Origin: Aradus depressus
Taxonomy: Eukaryota; Arthropoda; Insecta; Hemiptera; Aradidae
Assembly (NCBI GenBank): GCA_963662175.1
Contig: OY759217.1
Location: forward strand, 44,740,108 to 44,804,107
Direction: 5' to 3'
Length of the DNA stretch: 64,000 nt
A model generated the notes under the pieces. It worked only from the letters and a program-made list of their open reading frames with translations. It ran no database searches and was not told where the DNA came from. The position numbers and the translations under genes are program-made. This document shows positions 1 through 10,304 of the stretch, in pieces (the stretch's first letter is position 1; every line of letters starts with the position of its first letter).

Positions 1-1595
1 GTAAAACATCTAGTTTACCTGAAGTTACTAAAGAACTTACTCTATACAATATTATGTTATCATTGCTATTTAGTTCTTTGTAACTTGTTTATTACATCAT
101 GCACCATTATGATTCATGATGATCATTATCAATAAATAAATATTTTATTTACATTTTTGAGGCAGTCAAATGTTAAGTTTGAAAATCCATTTAAGTGCTT
201 CCTCAAAAAGCGGGGGGCGACCGCCCCCCCGAGTCGCCGCCACTGCAGTTAAATATTTTTCATTTTTCCCTTTTCTTTAAACTCATGTAGAACTATCGAT
301 GTCTGCAAAAAAAAAAAAGAGAAGGTTGATTGTGTGTTATCAGGGTAAGGTTTTATGGACGGTTATAATTAAATGTTTATTGTTCCCTACCCTTAGTTTA
401 ATCATTTAAACTACACGATCCAATATTCTTTCAATTTTAATTTGTATTTATCTAATTTTTTTTAAAATGTTTTGTTTGGGCTGATATTTATCGGGTAAAA
501 AAAGAATACGTTTTTTTTCCCTTGTCTTGTGTTGAATTACATTATCATATTTCATGTACACCTACAGACTTCGCTTTCAAATGTAAGTACATTTATCTAT
601 CTTTATCTCAGAATGATTTTTGTAATTGTGCATTCGTTGTAACGAAATAGTTTTTGGTATTAGGTTTTCATGAAGAAAATTTTCGATTATTCCATTAAAA
701 TGTTTTTCAATCATCAAAACTGGTTTGAAAAATTTCTATTTGATGAGTTCAGATATGATTCAATTTACCGGTTGAGTGGAACCTAATATTTCCTTGTCCC
801 TACGGCTATCACGCTGTTTAATATGCGCCAACTTTCTTTTTCTTGACAGAAGGGAAGGCCTATCAACGTTTTTCACTTTCTTTACAAGTAGTCTGTTTAC
901 ATAGTATTTTTTTGAAAATGTACTTTCTCTATTTTGAGTGTTCGTTTTGTGTTTTGTTATCAGTACTATAAATGGATGTTATTTGTACTCGTTTTTCAAT
1001 CATTTCTTTAATCATAGTTCCCATGATGCAATAGTACACAATTTAAGCCTGAAGCTTTTGGTAAATACAATTTTGGGTCACTGAGTTTGATGTCTTTTGC
1101 TTCTTAACGTTTTTTTTTTCTCTGTTATTTCTTTCGTAATAAGTGTCTTTCAGACAACGAGTTTGCATAACAATTTGAAAGTAAGTACTCTGATAGACGT
1201 TGTAAGGAAATAGAAGCAATTTGTTTTCTACGTATTTTTAATTTATATTTCACGATGTCAAAACAGATTTTTGCTCATCTCACATCTTTTCAGAAATATC
1301 GTTAAAAACATGTTACTTATGATGAAATATCATGGGAAGTTTCCAGTTGTGGACCGACAAACTAACATATTTATGTTAACAGTTATGTACATAGAAAATC
1401 CTTAAATAATTAAGTAAAATACGGAGTTATCAATAAACCAAAACATGTGTCAAAAGATCGATAGAATTTACGATCTGTTACAGTTAAAGTCAACAATTTA
1501 TAATAAAAAGTGATAAATTGATATTATATTATATTATTATTATAAAACACAATCAGAATACATAAAAATAATTAATAAATATATGAAATAAATTG
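1..1595. other. AT-rich flank, no gene seen
   Basis: No coding exon or RNA gene is recognisable. The only structured piece is a short GC-rich block at 209-246 (listed separately). The rest is AT-rich with short A or T runs. It is either upstream flank or an early intron of spir; the sequence does not decide which. Confidence 0.5.
209..246 (-). mobile_element. Solitary hAT-like terminal repeat
   Basis: Read on the - strand the block starts CAGTGGCGGCGAC and continues into a G-run/C-run palindrome (GGGGGGGCGGTCGCCCCCC). GC-rich ends beginning CAGTGGCGG are typical of one insect hAT group. No matching second end or 8-bp target duplication was found, so this is one end only. Confidence 0.35.
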
Positions 1596-1875
1596 TATGC
1601 GAGCTCAAGATCGCGGGTTTGAAACCCGGCCGAGGCCCTTATGTTTTTTATCTGGTTGAAAAAACCTTGAGCTCGCCGTCCTTCGGATGGGACGTTAAGC
1701 GATGGTCCCGAGCCTGTACGATGTCAAGTACTCGTTTAAGACCCCTACCCTAGGTGAAAAAAATTTAGGATAGGCAAAATTTAGGATTCTCATAGTAGAG
1801 TCGTGCTCATGAAAGAGCGTTCTGTTAGTAGGCGATATGACCTCGCAGTAAAGCCTGGGCTTGAGTCACAATCAC
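1596..1875 (+). mobile_element. tRNA-derived SINE, 5'-truncated
   Basis: Carries the family's B box region (GGTTTGAAACCC at about 1617), the body landmarks GCCGTCCTTCGGATGGGACG and TAAGCGATGGTCCCGAGCC, and the family 3' end (GATATGACCTCG, then AAAGCCTGGGCTTGAG). The A-box half of the head is missing. It has many point changes, so it is an old copy. Confidence 0.8.
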
Positions 1876-1988
1876 TATTGATAAAAATGTTGATTCTTAA
1901 TAATACACTTTTTATTCTTTTGACAGTGGAACACACGGAAATGGCTGTATTTAGAATCAAGAAACCTTTTACTTTTCTTTTGGAACGG

Positions 1989-2125
1989 TTAGATTTTTTA
2001 TCTGGGAGATAACAAAACATTGAGCACGCCGTCCTTCAGAGGGGGCGTTATACGTGATCCCGTCCCTGTGCGATGTCAGGTGAACATGCAATACCCCCTA
2101 GTATAGGCAAAATGTTGGTCTCACA
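1989..2125 (+). mobile_element. SINE fragment
   Basis: Middle part of the same SINE family: the TTTTTTATCTGGGAG box, the GCACGCCGTCCTTC core and GCGATGTCAGGT. No head and no tail are left. It lies shortly downstream of the 1596-1875 copy in the same orientation. Confidence 0.65.
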
Positions 2126-3292
2126 AAGAGGGAAAGGATAAAAGCATTAAATGCTTAGATCCCTAGGTGTCCACAGCAGTTCACCTGATCTACCCATGAA
2201 TGGATTAAGTAGAACTGAATGTCATTTATACTGTGCTAATAGAAGAAAAATAGAAAAAAAACGAAGCAAAGACGAAGTTCATCTCATTGTAGCCCAGTAA
2301 ACAAACATTTGTATCTATATTTATGTCCATACTAGGAATAGTGGACTTGATAGTATAAACAACAATTTGCCATAAATGCATGAATGAAGAGGAGTGAGTG
2401 GGAGGGGGTAAAGGTCAGGTATCTAGAGCGGCTACAGCGCAGGTCCGTAACTGTATTGAACGTGGACTGTGTCATGTCCAGTATTGATCCCATGGTACGT
2501 CATCATAATGACGTAGTTCAGCTTGAACAATGACGTAATACCCGTAAGGGTACAAACAAGGAACAGGTTGTCTGAGCCGTATTGTAACTCGACTATTTAG
2601 GCGAAGCAAGCGAGTGGTCGTCTGGATGACGTAAGTTGGCCATGAATCTTTAGGCTATAGTGTATATCGATCTAACATTCCCTATTTCGATATGATTACC
2701 AATCTACGTATTTATATAAACAAAGGCAAAAGTCACATACACGACATAACGAACTTTACAGATAATTGAATGGTTGGAATATAGGCTTTTCAAAGGATTC
2801 GATTAGACGTATACGAAGATTCGCCTTTTAAGTAAAAAATATCAGTTTGGAGGAGCATATAGGACAATCCTAAGATCAATTTTGAAAGTAATTTTTAATA
2901 TGAAACGTAACTAAATTAACAAGTACACATTAAACTTTTAATCGAACTCATGAAAAATCTCATATCATAATTAAGAATAGAATAGAATAATTTTATTTAT
3001 CGGCGTTCAATGGCCTAGGTTTTTGACGCCGTACAAATGATTAAATTATATCGATGAGGCGACTTGTTATATCCGGAGCACTCCTCCAGGATGTGTCTTA
3101 CTGTGAGAGTATCATAATTAATAATTGTTTAATGATCATAATTAAATAAATTTTCTAATAACAATAACTCAATAAAAAATTACTCCGAAGTTTATAAAAA
3201 TAATTTATGTACGTATTCCCCGACACTCAAAACATACTCTTTTGTTTACATTTAAATATTTAAGTTAATTTAAGTAGTAATTGTCGTTATTG
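2126..3292. other. Non-coding stretch with small hairpin
   Basis: No gene seen. It holds the ATGACGTA cluster (listed separately) and a short hairpin at 3001-3031 (CGGCGTTCAA paired with TTGACGCCG). The remainder is AT-rich with no assignable repeat. Confidence 0.4.
2496..2634. promoter_or_regulatory. Cluster of four ATGACGTA (CRE/bZIP-like) sites
   Basis: TACGTCAT at 2496-2503 is the reverse complement of the ATGACGTA motif. The motif recurs in forward orientation at about 2508, 2530 and 2626, each time as ATGACGTA followed by G or A. This is the core bound by CREB/ATF and PAR-bZIP factors. The surrounding ~200 bp is less AT-rich than its neighbours. Whether it works as an enhancer or promoter is inference; no gene start was found beside it. 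Confidence 0.35.
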
Positions 3293-3510
3293 TGACTCAT
3301 GCCCGGGCTTTAACAACGAGGTCATATCGTCTACTACCAGAGTCTACTACGGGAGTCTTCCTAAATTTTTATTCACCTAAGTTAGGGGTCTTTAACGAAT
3401 ACCTAAATCGTACAGGCTCGGGACCATCGATTAACGTCCCATGCGAAGGACGGCGTGCTCAATGTTTTTTCACCTCCCAGAAGGGGCTCGGCTGGGTTCC
3501 GAACTTTTAA
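3293..3510 (-). mobile_element. SINE, - strand copy
   Basis: Reverse complement of the SINE body: GACTCATGCCCGGGCTTTAA at the left (its 3' end), TACAGGCTCGGGACCATCG and GAAGGACGGCGTGCTCAA in the middle. It breaks off before the tRNA-like head. An internal deletion removes part of the region around the CTCTGGTGGACATGAGCCC landmark. Confidence 0.75.
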
Positions 3511-3524
3511 AAAAATATAAAGAA

Positions 3525-3620
3525 AATGTTCTTTAAAAATATTGTCTATTACACAAAATATATGGGGAGTACTTTCGGTATTGCTACCATCTTCAGCCAC
3601 GACTCAACAAATACTAAATG
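3525..3620 (-). mobile_element. Penelope-like element terminus
   Basis: Contains AATATTGTCTATTACACAAA and, on the - strand, CTGAAGA-T-GGT/ACC-GAAA (3573-3596). The same pair occurs at 35.7 kb, 31.3 kb and 46.8 kb, the last attached to a GIY-YIG endonuclease segment. That linkage is the reason for the Penelope-like call. No coding part remains here. Confidence 0.45.
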
Positions 3621-3739
3621 GAAGTTCAACCAGTTTACTACACATACATTTTTCTTTATTTTTTTTTTATTAACTGCTTCACTATATCTCTGCAAAAATT
3701 GTTTAGTATCATTTTATTATTTTTTTTATATAATGTCGT

Positions 3740-3996
3740 GGGCGCCGGTAGCTCAGTGGTATGCGTGCTTGCCTTCTGAGCTCATGATCATGGGTTCAAA
3801 ACCCGACCGAGGCCCTTAGTATATTTTATCTGGGAGGTAAAATAAAATTAAGCACGCCGTCCTTCGGATGAGACGTTAAGCGATGGTCCCGAGCCTTTAC
3901 GATGTCAGGTACTCGTTAAAGACCCCCTGCCCTAGGTGAATAAAAATTTAGGACTCCCACAGTAGAGTCGGACTCATGTCCACCAGAGTGACGAAC
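3740..3996 (+). mobile_element. tRNA-derived SINE with intact head, 3'-truncated
   Basis: Starts GGCGCCGGTAGCTCAGTGG, which contains a good pol III A box (TAGCTCAGTGG). The B-box region GGGTTCAAAACCC lies about 45 bp further on. The body follows to the CATGTCCACCAGAGTGACGA landmark and then stops; the (CCTAA)n tail is missing. It can look like a tRNA gene but does not close as a full cloverleaf and runs straight into the SINE body. Confidence 0.85.
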
Positions 3997-4769
3997 TAAT
4001 GTTATGTCACCTAATCATCATTATCTTATTATGTGACCTAATCATATTCCATGTCCAGCTTACAGTGGTTTGAAAGTTAGTTTTGCAGGTTTTAGATAGA
4101 GACCGGCTACCGGAGGCCACTCCCAAGTGAACCTGTTCAACATAGGATTGGCACTTTCAACATTAATTTTTTTTCTATATTTAATTATGGGAAAGTAACT
4201 GCAGAGTAGCTAGAACAGGAGTTCTGCAGGTGGGCCCTGCAGTTCTGCAGGTCTGCAGGTCATTCGTACTTGAACATCTTGCAAGTTTTTTTTTTGTAAT
4301 AACTTTCATTCTATGCTCCTCTGTAGCCAGTTTATCATGTTTTCGTTTCATATTTATATTTTCTTATTTGAATATTATTATAATAATTAAAAAATGTTTT
4401 ATAACGAACATGTGGGAGTGTCTTCTTATATCCATGATACTTCAGAAACCAGTTGTATTGATTTGAAAAATATTTTCTTAGTTACTTTCAACAAAATTTA
4501 CAAATATTTTTCTGGAACCCATCACTGGGCTCCGTTATAGGGGTTGAAGTTGTTCACAGACAGACACACAGCCGAAAATAATCTGTGTTCAGAGATTACC
4601 AATCTCTACTTTGATTTATGATTGAATATTTAAGGGAAATCTCTGGAAAATTATAATAAAAATATAATATAAAAATAATTTATATACGTATTCCCCGACT
4701 CTCAAAACATACTCTTTTGTTTACATTTAAATATTTAAGTTCGTTTCAGCAGTTGTTGTCGTTTTTGAA

Positions 4770-5110
4770 ACTCATGCCCGGGTTTTAACTACAGTAGAGT
4801 CCCGCTAATCCGGATTAGATGGTACCTGACCCTGTCCGGATTTAACGGAATTTGCTGTAAAATGCGCATGATAAATATTTTAAAATATTTTTTTATATAT
4901 ATTAGCGAAAATAGTTACCGCGCCGTCTTCTTTGTCTGCACTTTTTCATCGTAGCCAACTGAGTCTTTAACCTGACATCGTACGGGCTCGGACCATCGCT
5001 TAACGTCCCGTCCGAAGGACGGTGTGCTCAAGGTTTTTCTATCTCTTACATAAAAAAACTAAGGGCCTCGGCCGGGTTTTGAACCGCGATCTTGGGTGCT
5101 CTCGTTCTAG
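4770..5110 (-). mobile_element. SINE interrupted by a pogo-like fragment
   Basis: The left part (CTCATGCCCGGGTTTTAACT) is the SINE 3' end in reverse. The right part, from GTCTTTAACCTGACATCG to the head region GGTTTTGAACCGCGATCTTG, resumes the SINE. The ~170 bp between them is unrelated and begins CAGTAGAGTCCCGCTAATCC. Confidence 0.7.
4792..4957. mobile_element. pogo/Tigger-like terminal fragment inside the SINE
   Basis: CAGTAGAGTCCCGCTAATCC followed by repeated CCGGATT motifs resembles pogo-type inverted ends (CAGTA... with '...CGCTAATCCGG'). No matching end is visible on the right, so the fragment is one-sided or the other end has been lost. It splits the SINE at 4770-5110 and is therefore the younger event. 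Confidence 0.4.
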
Positions 5111-5164
5111 ATAGATGTATAACGTTTCGTGTCTAGAGTTATCGTTTTCACAGATATACAGATT

Positions 5165-5285
5165 TATTTATTTTTATTTTTGGAACGCAGTGGTTTGGAA
5201 AACTTGAAATTAGGATGAAAGCTGAACATCAAAATTGTGACCGATTACATAACTTCTTCTATATTTCGTATAGCTGATTCACCGA
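5165..5285 (-). repeat. 'GGGGAAGT' repeat, terminal fragment
   Basis: The - strand equivalent of this family's start: GATTACATAACTTCTTCTAT then ATTTCGTATAGCTG, preceded by the TTTTTGGAAC...GGAAAAC block that also appears in the copies at 54.7, 59.5 and 60.1 kb. Only the terminal ~120 bp is present. Confidence 0.55.
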
Positions 5286-5794
5286 CTCCCCCTCTCTTCG
5301 AGGTTAACTGAGATGAACGAATCCCTGGTAAGGTCAGAGGTGCCTCTACACCTCCGTTAACAGGCACAGCTTTCTCCTTCCATTCTATCTGTATTAAGGT
5401 CTTCAGGTGAGTGGTCTGACATTCCAGACTATACATAATACGAAAATAATACAAATTAACTAAACGTTAATCCAGTTCTAAAGAAAAAACACGGCATATA
5501 GAATGTCGAATGTTTGGAGGTTTTGACATTTCGTGTTCGTCTGAGAACATTATTTCGACCTTTACTTCCTGGTTTCAAACAGTCTGTGTTAGTCCACTTG
5601 CAGAAAGTGTGTTAATCCACTTGCAAAAAGTGTTTTTATTTTACTACATCCTATCGATAAGTGAATCGATGGGTCGATTGCCAATCCTCCTTCATCGCCC
5701 ACACTTTAGATCGTAAAACTTTCATCTTCCATCCTCACTCAAGGTTAAGTGGAGTGTAAGAGTAAAATAAATTTTTAATATAGATTGGATGATA
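5286..5794. other. No gene recognised
   Basis: The sequence contains a GC-richer stretch (5280-5410) but no long reading frame with recognisable protein similarity and no clear repeat family. Confidence 0.4.
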
Positions 5795-6064
5795 TTGGGT
5801 GGCTCAGAGGTAGCATGCTAGCCTTCTGAGTTCAAGATCGCGGATTCCAAACCTGGATGAGGCCTTTAGGTTTTTTAGCTGGGAAGTGAAAAAATCTTGA
5901 GCACGTCTTCCTTCGGATGGTGCGTTAAGCGATGGTCCCGAGCCTGTACGATGTCGGGTATTCGTTAATGACCCCCTTCTTATATAAATGAAAATTGAGG
6001 ACTCCTAGATTAAAGTCGGGCTATGGAAGGCGCTCTGGTAGTAGGCGATATTACCTCTTAGTTA
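5795..6064 (+). mobile_element. tRNA-derived SINE
   Basis: Head GGTGGCTCAGAGGTAGCATG with a degenerate A box, B-box region GATTCCAAACCTGG, then body landmarks GATGGTGCGTTAAGCGATGG and CCCGAGCCTGTACGATGTCG. The 3' part reaches GGCGATATTACCTC. It has no telomere-like tail and is diverged. Confidence 0.75.
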
Positions 6065-6529
6065 CTATAACTAATTATATCGACACAGATCGTAAAAATG
6101 TATCCAGACAATAAATTTACTTACTGTGGATCATTTATTAAGTCACAAATACACTCAGCAGTAAGAAAGTTGTGACAATAGTACAGAATATCACCTGGGC
6201 AAGACTAAGGTTCATTTTGGTGTAATTAAGAAGGTTTTGGAATTAGCCTATTATTTTATGAATGAAAACTGGAATACTTAGCTGTTTCCATGGGAAAAAT
6301 TGAGCTTTGATCCGTGTGTCTATATTCAGTTTCCAATCAGTCTTACCAAACAGAGACAGAGGCGGCTGTATAATTGGATTTTGTGGTATGGTTCGGGATG
6401 AAGGATTGTTCCACCAATTATTGGGTTTAGGAGTAACTGTTATGTACCATTGGAAGGCACAGGTTCCATCTAGTGTTCATGTTTGGAAACTAATGGAATA
6501 CATGCATGTCGGAATGATTAATTTTGTGT
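6065..6529. other. No gene assigned; one open frame of unknown origin
   Basis: A + strand frame open from 6307 to 6543 begins in unique sequence and ends inside the next SINE. It matches no family I recognise. The part before the SINE is less AT-rich than its surroundings, so it could be a decayed coding piece, but there is no start context or splice evidence. Confidence 0.3.
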
Positions 6530-6722
6530 TTCCCGGGCTTTAACTATGAGGTCATGTCGCTGATTACCAGAGCACTCTTTCGCCCCTCTGATGGACGTGA
6601 GCCCGACTTTACTTTGGAAGTTCTAAATTTTGCCTAGGGGTCTTTAACGAGAACCTGATATCCATACGAAAGACGGCGTCCTCAAAGTGGTTTACCTTCA
6701 TATAAAAATTTAAGGGTCTTGG
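6530..6722 (-). mobile_element. SINE, - strand fragment
   Basis: Starts CCCGGGCTTTAACTATGAGG (the SINE 3' end in reverse), passes GACGTGAGCCCGACT and GGGGTCTTTAACGAGAACC, and ends near the ATAAAAATTTAAGGGTC part next to the missing head. The segment between ACCTGATAT and CCATACGAAAGACGG is deleted. Confidence 0.7.
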
Positions 6723-6779
6723 ATGATGATACGTCTTCGATTTCGTTGAAAATTTGGAGGTGTTATCAACCTTTTTTTT

Positions 6780-6976
6780 TTTTTTTTTAATTTGAAACTC
6801 CCCACCTAACCCTCTTCTTCCCCTTAGCTGTCATCCTTGGTTCCGGATACAAATTTAAAATTTCATAGAATGTTCTTAAGTTTCATTTTTGGAACCAGGG
6901 AGTCGGAATTTCAGGTGAATTTCTTACTACCGATCACATGATTTCCTTTATACTTGGTTTAGCTGAGAAGTAAAAG
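6780..6976 (-). repeat. 'GGGGAAGT' repeat, partial - strand copy
   Basis: Shows ACTCCCCACCTAACCCTCTTC, the TTTTTGGAACCAGGGAGTCGG block and a degraded GATCACATGATTTCCTTTAT terminus followed by TAGCTGAGAAGTAAA. These correspond to the family's internal unit and start, read in reverse. Confidence 0.45.
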
Positions 6977-7647
6977 GAAATATGTAGCTGACCTGCATTA
7001 AGGGCCAGCGATTTAGGTATTTTCAAAATACATTTTTTCTTTGAGTTGAATTTCATCACCAATCAATCAATCATCAATTTAACGATTAATTTGAAGCTTC
7101 TTCTGCTGCAAGAAAAATTTAAAGAAATATATTTTCTGTAACTTTCATTCGTAAATAAATAAAATATTGAAAGTACTGGGTTTTATTTAATCTTTATTTT
7201 ATTACTTCATGGCGCAATTTGTATAAATAAAAACAGACAATTCTCTGCCGTTACGAAGTGGATTAACACAGCGAGAAGCTTGAAGTGATTCTTGGTTAAT
7301 CCATTGAGTACAGGAAAAGATCTGAAAGCGTTAGTCTGAAGATGTAGCAAATAATTTATTTGTCAAGCTTTCAAATTTTTTTTTCCTTTTTGTAGTATAA
7401 GGTGGATTCCTTCTTTTCTGTAGTATAAGAGGGATCTTTACTCAAACGTAGAAGGGATCGAGTGTAGAAATCTGATGTAAGGTATGAGGTAAGGCATGGC
7501 AACTATTTACATATACTTCCTTATCTACGATAAAACTATTATTCCTATCGAAAAATTACTAATATATGTTTTTACATAATGTCTGACGTAGCGAGTTTTT
7601 CCAAAAACCGCAGCAATTTTGTTCCAAAGAAGGAAGTTTCCAAAGAC
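6977..7647. other. No gene seen
   Basis: AT-rich sequence without recognisable exon, RNA gene or repeat family. ATCAATCAATCATCAATTTA at about 7060 is a short simple repeat. Confidence 0.4.
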
Positions 7648-8272
7648 TAGTGGTGTCAAACTATTGATATATAAGTATCGATAGTACTTTCGAAATTATG
7701 AAACATGAAATTCTAACAAGATAAACAATCGCCGCTGTCGGGAAAAGAGTTCGGTTTTCGTACGGTTGGCTATTCTGTCAGTAATCAAGAAAAAAGGTTT
7801 CGTCCTAATCAGTATTATCAATTCCTTTAACCTACTAGTTAATATATTTTTATTAAATAGTTAATATGTTTTTATTGAGAAAAACAGTTTTTTTTTTTTT
7901 TTTTTTTTTTAAATATACTTCAGTTATCAGTTCATGTAAAATGAACAAGTACATAAACCAAAAATCTAGACTGAAAAAAGGTTATGTTAAAAATATCTAT
8001 ATTTTAATAAAATTTAGCATCATATGTGCTGTTTCATTTTATGGCCCTATGGCCCTAGGCTTGTGGTAAGATGGAAAATGAATAAATTAGGTGCCTACCT
8101 TATTCTCAAAGAATTTACAGTTCCTCCTTACAAAGTCTGGTGCGTCATGTTTTTGTCATCCCAGGAAAAAATAGTCAAAGAAGTGTAAAAATTCAATAAA
8201 CTTACCATAAAATATAGAGAATATTATCGATAGTTATATAGAGAGAGTATTATCGATAGTTCGACACCACTA
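7648..8272. mobile_element. hAT non-autonomous element (MITE), 625 bp
   Basis: Left end TAGTGGTGTCAAACTATTGA and right end, on the opposite strand, TAGTGGTGTCGAACTATCGA: a clear terminal inverted repeat with further subterminal ATCGATAGT copies. The flanking 8-mers are CCAAAGAC (7640-7647) and CCAAAGAA (8273-8280), an 8-bp target duplication with one mismatch, as hAT transposases make. No transposase is encoded; the longest frame inside is A/T-rich noise. Confidence 0.8.
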
Positions 8273-8337
8273 CCAAAGAACGCAGGATGTTATTTCTACT
8301 TCCGTGTTTTCGTCAAAAAAATGTAATTCATGTGATT

Positions 8338-8420
8338 CAAGAGCGAAATCATATTTAATTAATTAATTCGTGTTGGGGAAGTGCATAGCCGATGATTTAA
8401 CGATGACTTTCTTATGTAAC
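8338..8420 (+). repeat. 'GGGGAAGT' repeat, 3'-terminal fragment
   Basis: AATTAATTAATTCG then GTTGGGGAAGTGCATAGCC and GATGATTTAACGATGACTTT match the right-hand end of this family. It starts 65 bp beyond the hAT element end. Confidence 0.55.
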
Positions 8421-8794
8421 TAGTTTACTTTTCTTATGTAAGAGGAGACGCTGTAAAAATCAAAACCAGTTTTTATTACAAAAAAATATCTTGTAAATAA
8501 ATAATACATAACAGAGTAATATACTTAATCTTATCATATCACCTTTCAAATATTATGTAAATCTACCTAAATGATACGTTAACGACTTACTATGATAATA
8601 CGTGCGTCTGTGGGCGTGTACATGCTTAGTCGTTTTTTTTTGTTTTTGTTTTTTGAAAAACTGAAAACAAAACTTGTTAGGTTTCAAGCCGATATTGAAA
8701 GGATGGTGTCTTATTTCGAAGGGAAATACAATTAAATCATTATCAAGTCGCGATTCCTCGAACTCACAACTTCATAAAGACTATACATATCCAT

Positions 8795-8945
8795 TTTCCG
8801 CGAAATTGTCCGAAGGGGAGGAGGGGACAACTCAAAAACCCTAATTGATTTTCGGCCCAAACAGTCGACTGTTTTTGTAGGAGAGACGAAAAATTAATTG
8901 ATTAATTCGTTCTGCGGAAGTCGATTTACCATTACTTTTTTTTTT
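8795..8945 (+). repeat. 'GGGGAAGT' repeat, partial copy
   Basis: Internal unit (TTTTCCGCGAAATTGTCCGA, CAACTCAAAAACCCTAAT) joined to the 3' end (CCCAAACAGTCGACTG, then TTGATTAATTCGTTCTGCGG). The terminal GGGGAAGT has mutated to CGGAAGT. Confidence 0.6.
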
Positions 8946-9175
8946 TGCCAATAACAAAATGAAATGAGGAGAGAATTAGATTCACTGAGACAGTATGAAC
9001 GAATTGATTGTAACAAATAATCTTGTTATTTTTGTTGTATTTGACTGATATAGTTTCTCTCAGTTTTCTCCACTGGATCTAGGTCTCACATCAGAGCTCC
9101 ATTGTATCAAATCAATCTGACATACTTTTACTCAATATTAATTATATAATATTCAACAGTCTGATTCTTAGGTTG

Positions 9176-9360
9176 GTAGAATGAATGTATCGAAACGAAT
9201 TTTATATGTGTGTCCAGATAAGGATGGCATATATTGATTTTTAGCCAAATCGGGCAAGGGTGGGCACAAAGATTCAGAGATCCCTGTGTAAGTCAATTAT
9301 TAATTGTTTAATCTTGTTGGGGAAGTAATTTGCTGGCGATTCACTGATTATTATTTATTT
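9176..9360 (+). repeat. 'GGGGAAGT' repeat, partial copy
   Basis: Shows GAATGAATGTATCGAAACGA, a TTTTTAGCCAAATCGGGCAA unit, then the 3' end (GTTGGGGAAGTAATTTGCTG and GGCGATTCACTGATT). Confidence 0.65.
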
Positions 9361-9405
9361 TTATTGGTACAGGAGAACCTTCTGAATTGTTCTAGTATAT
9401 TTTAG

Positions 9406-9439
<34 letters not shown>
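9406..9439. repeat. Homopolymer C tract, 34 bp
   Basis: Thirty-four consecutive C on the + strand, immediately before another copy of the 'GGGGAAGT' repeat. A tract this long is prone to length error, both in the genome and in sequencing. Confidence 0.95.
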
Positions 9440-9440
<1 letters not shown>

Positions 9441-9441
<1 letters not shown>

Positions 9442-9664
9442 CTGAATTGGCCGAAGGGGGGATGAAAGGGGATTCAACAACAAAAAAAACAATAACTGCG
9501 GATCTAATGAATCGATCGAAACAAAATTTAAAATGAGGATTCAGAAGTCCCTATGTAAGTCAACTATACATGTTTAGCCCAAACGGTCGATTGGTTTTGG
9601 AGAGAGAAAACTTCCTTGTTTAATTGGGGAAGTACATTGCCGTTGATTCAACGATGACTTTACT
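9441..9664 (+). repeat. 'GGGGAAGT' repeat, 3' half
   Basis: Internal unit (GAATTGGCCGAAGGGGGGAT, TAATGAATCGATCG, GAGGATTCAGAAGTCCCTAT, GTAAGTCAACTATA) and 3' end (GGTCGATTGGTTTTGGAGAG, AATTGGGGAAGTACATTGCC, GATTCAACGATGACTTT). The 5' half is replaced by the C tract. Confidence 0.75.
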
Positions 9665-9689
9665 TTATTAACAGATCACTAGGTAGCCT

Positions 9690-10204
9690 TACCCTACGGT
9701 TACTATGGATGCGAATTCTGACGAAAATGTGTTTCTGACGAATTCGTCCGAACAAACAAACGCCTGTTTTCCAATGAGAGTGTTTACACTGGCAGCGACG
9801 AACACGTCAGAACTGATTTTTTCGTGCGACCTGCGTCTGTTTTGGGTGTTTTCGTGCGTTGAATTTTGAGTGATTTGGTTATTTCACCATGAATAACGAT
9901 AAATTGATAGGTCTTGTGTACGGGAACAGGTGTTTGTGGGATATGAGGGACAAAACACAAAAACTTTCGTCTCTACTAAAAAATAACTGGTTGACATGCT
10001 CTGTTGTTCCACCAATTAACAACAATAACTTCATTAACGGACTTTCAAGAAAATAAAATTCATCAAGTTCGTCCATCTTTGCTGGGCGGCAGAAAATTAC
10101 TGACTATCAGAAAACGCGCACAGTTCTGACGAGGATTTTGGACGTACTCGTCCCAACACATTTCCGTCCAAATTCGCATGCACAGTAACCGTAGCCTTAG
10201 GGTA
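9690..10204. mobile_element. Non-autonomous DNA transposon with MADF remnant
   Basis: The ends are inverted repeats of about 40 bp with small indels: left TACCCTACGGTTACTATGGA then TGCGAATTCTGACG; right, on the - strand, CTACGGTTACTGTGCATGCG then AATTTGGACGGAAATGTG. It carries one small frame resembling a MADF domain (9889-10056). PIF/Harbinger transposons carry a second gene of MADF/Myb type, so that superfamily is the best guess. The target duplication was not resolved. Confidence 0.6.
9889..10056 (+). pseudogene. Truncated MADF-domain frame in the transposon
   Basis: ATG in the context CACCATGA opens a 55-residue frame ending TAA. Residues 4-18 (DKLIGLVYGNRCLWD) follow the MADF pattern: a leading 'LI.LV' helix, then 'CLWD' where the family has 'LYD' or 'LWD', then charged residues. 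MADF is a Myb-like DNA-binding domain of ~85 residues; the later helices are missing, so this is a remnant. The protein would have bound transposon or host DNA. No TATA box or splice site points to a cellular gene. Confidence 0.45.
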
Positions 10205-10304
10205 TAGTAAGAACATTCTCATTTTGAAATAAAAAAACTAGTTTTTTTTTAACATTTTACAGAATTTTGAAGAAAATAAGAGAAACTATGATTATAGTTA
10301 GTTG

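Noticed and set aside
3740..3815. tRNA gene candidate (A and B boxes 40-50 bp apart)
   Set aside because: The same head recurs at 5795, 28002, 52552 and, in reverse, 53696, always followed by the same SINE body. The acceptor and anticodon stems do not close, so it is a SINE promoter and not a tRNA.
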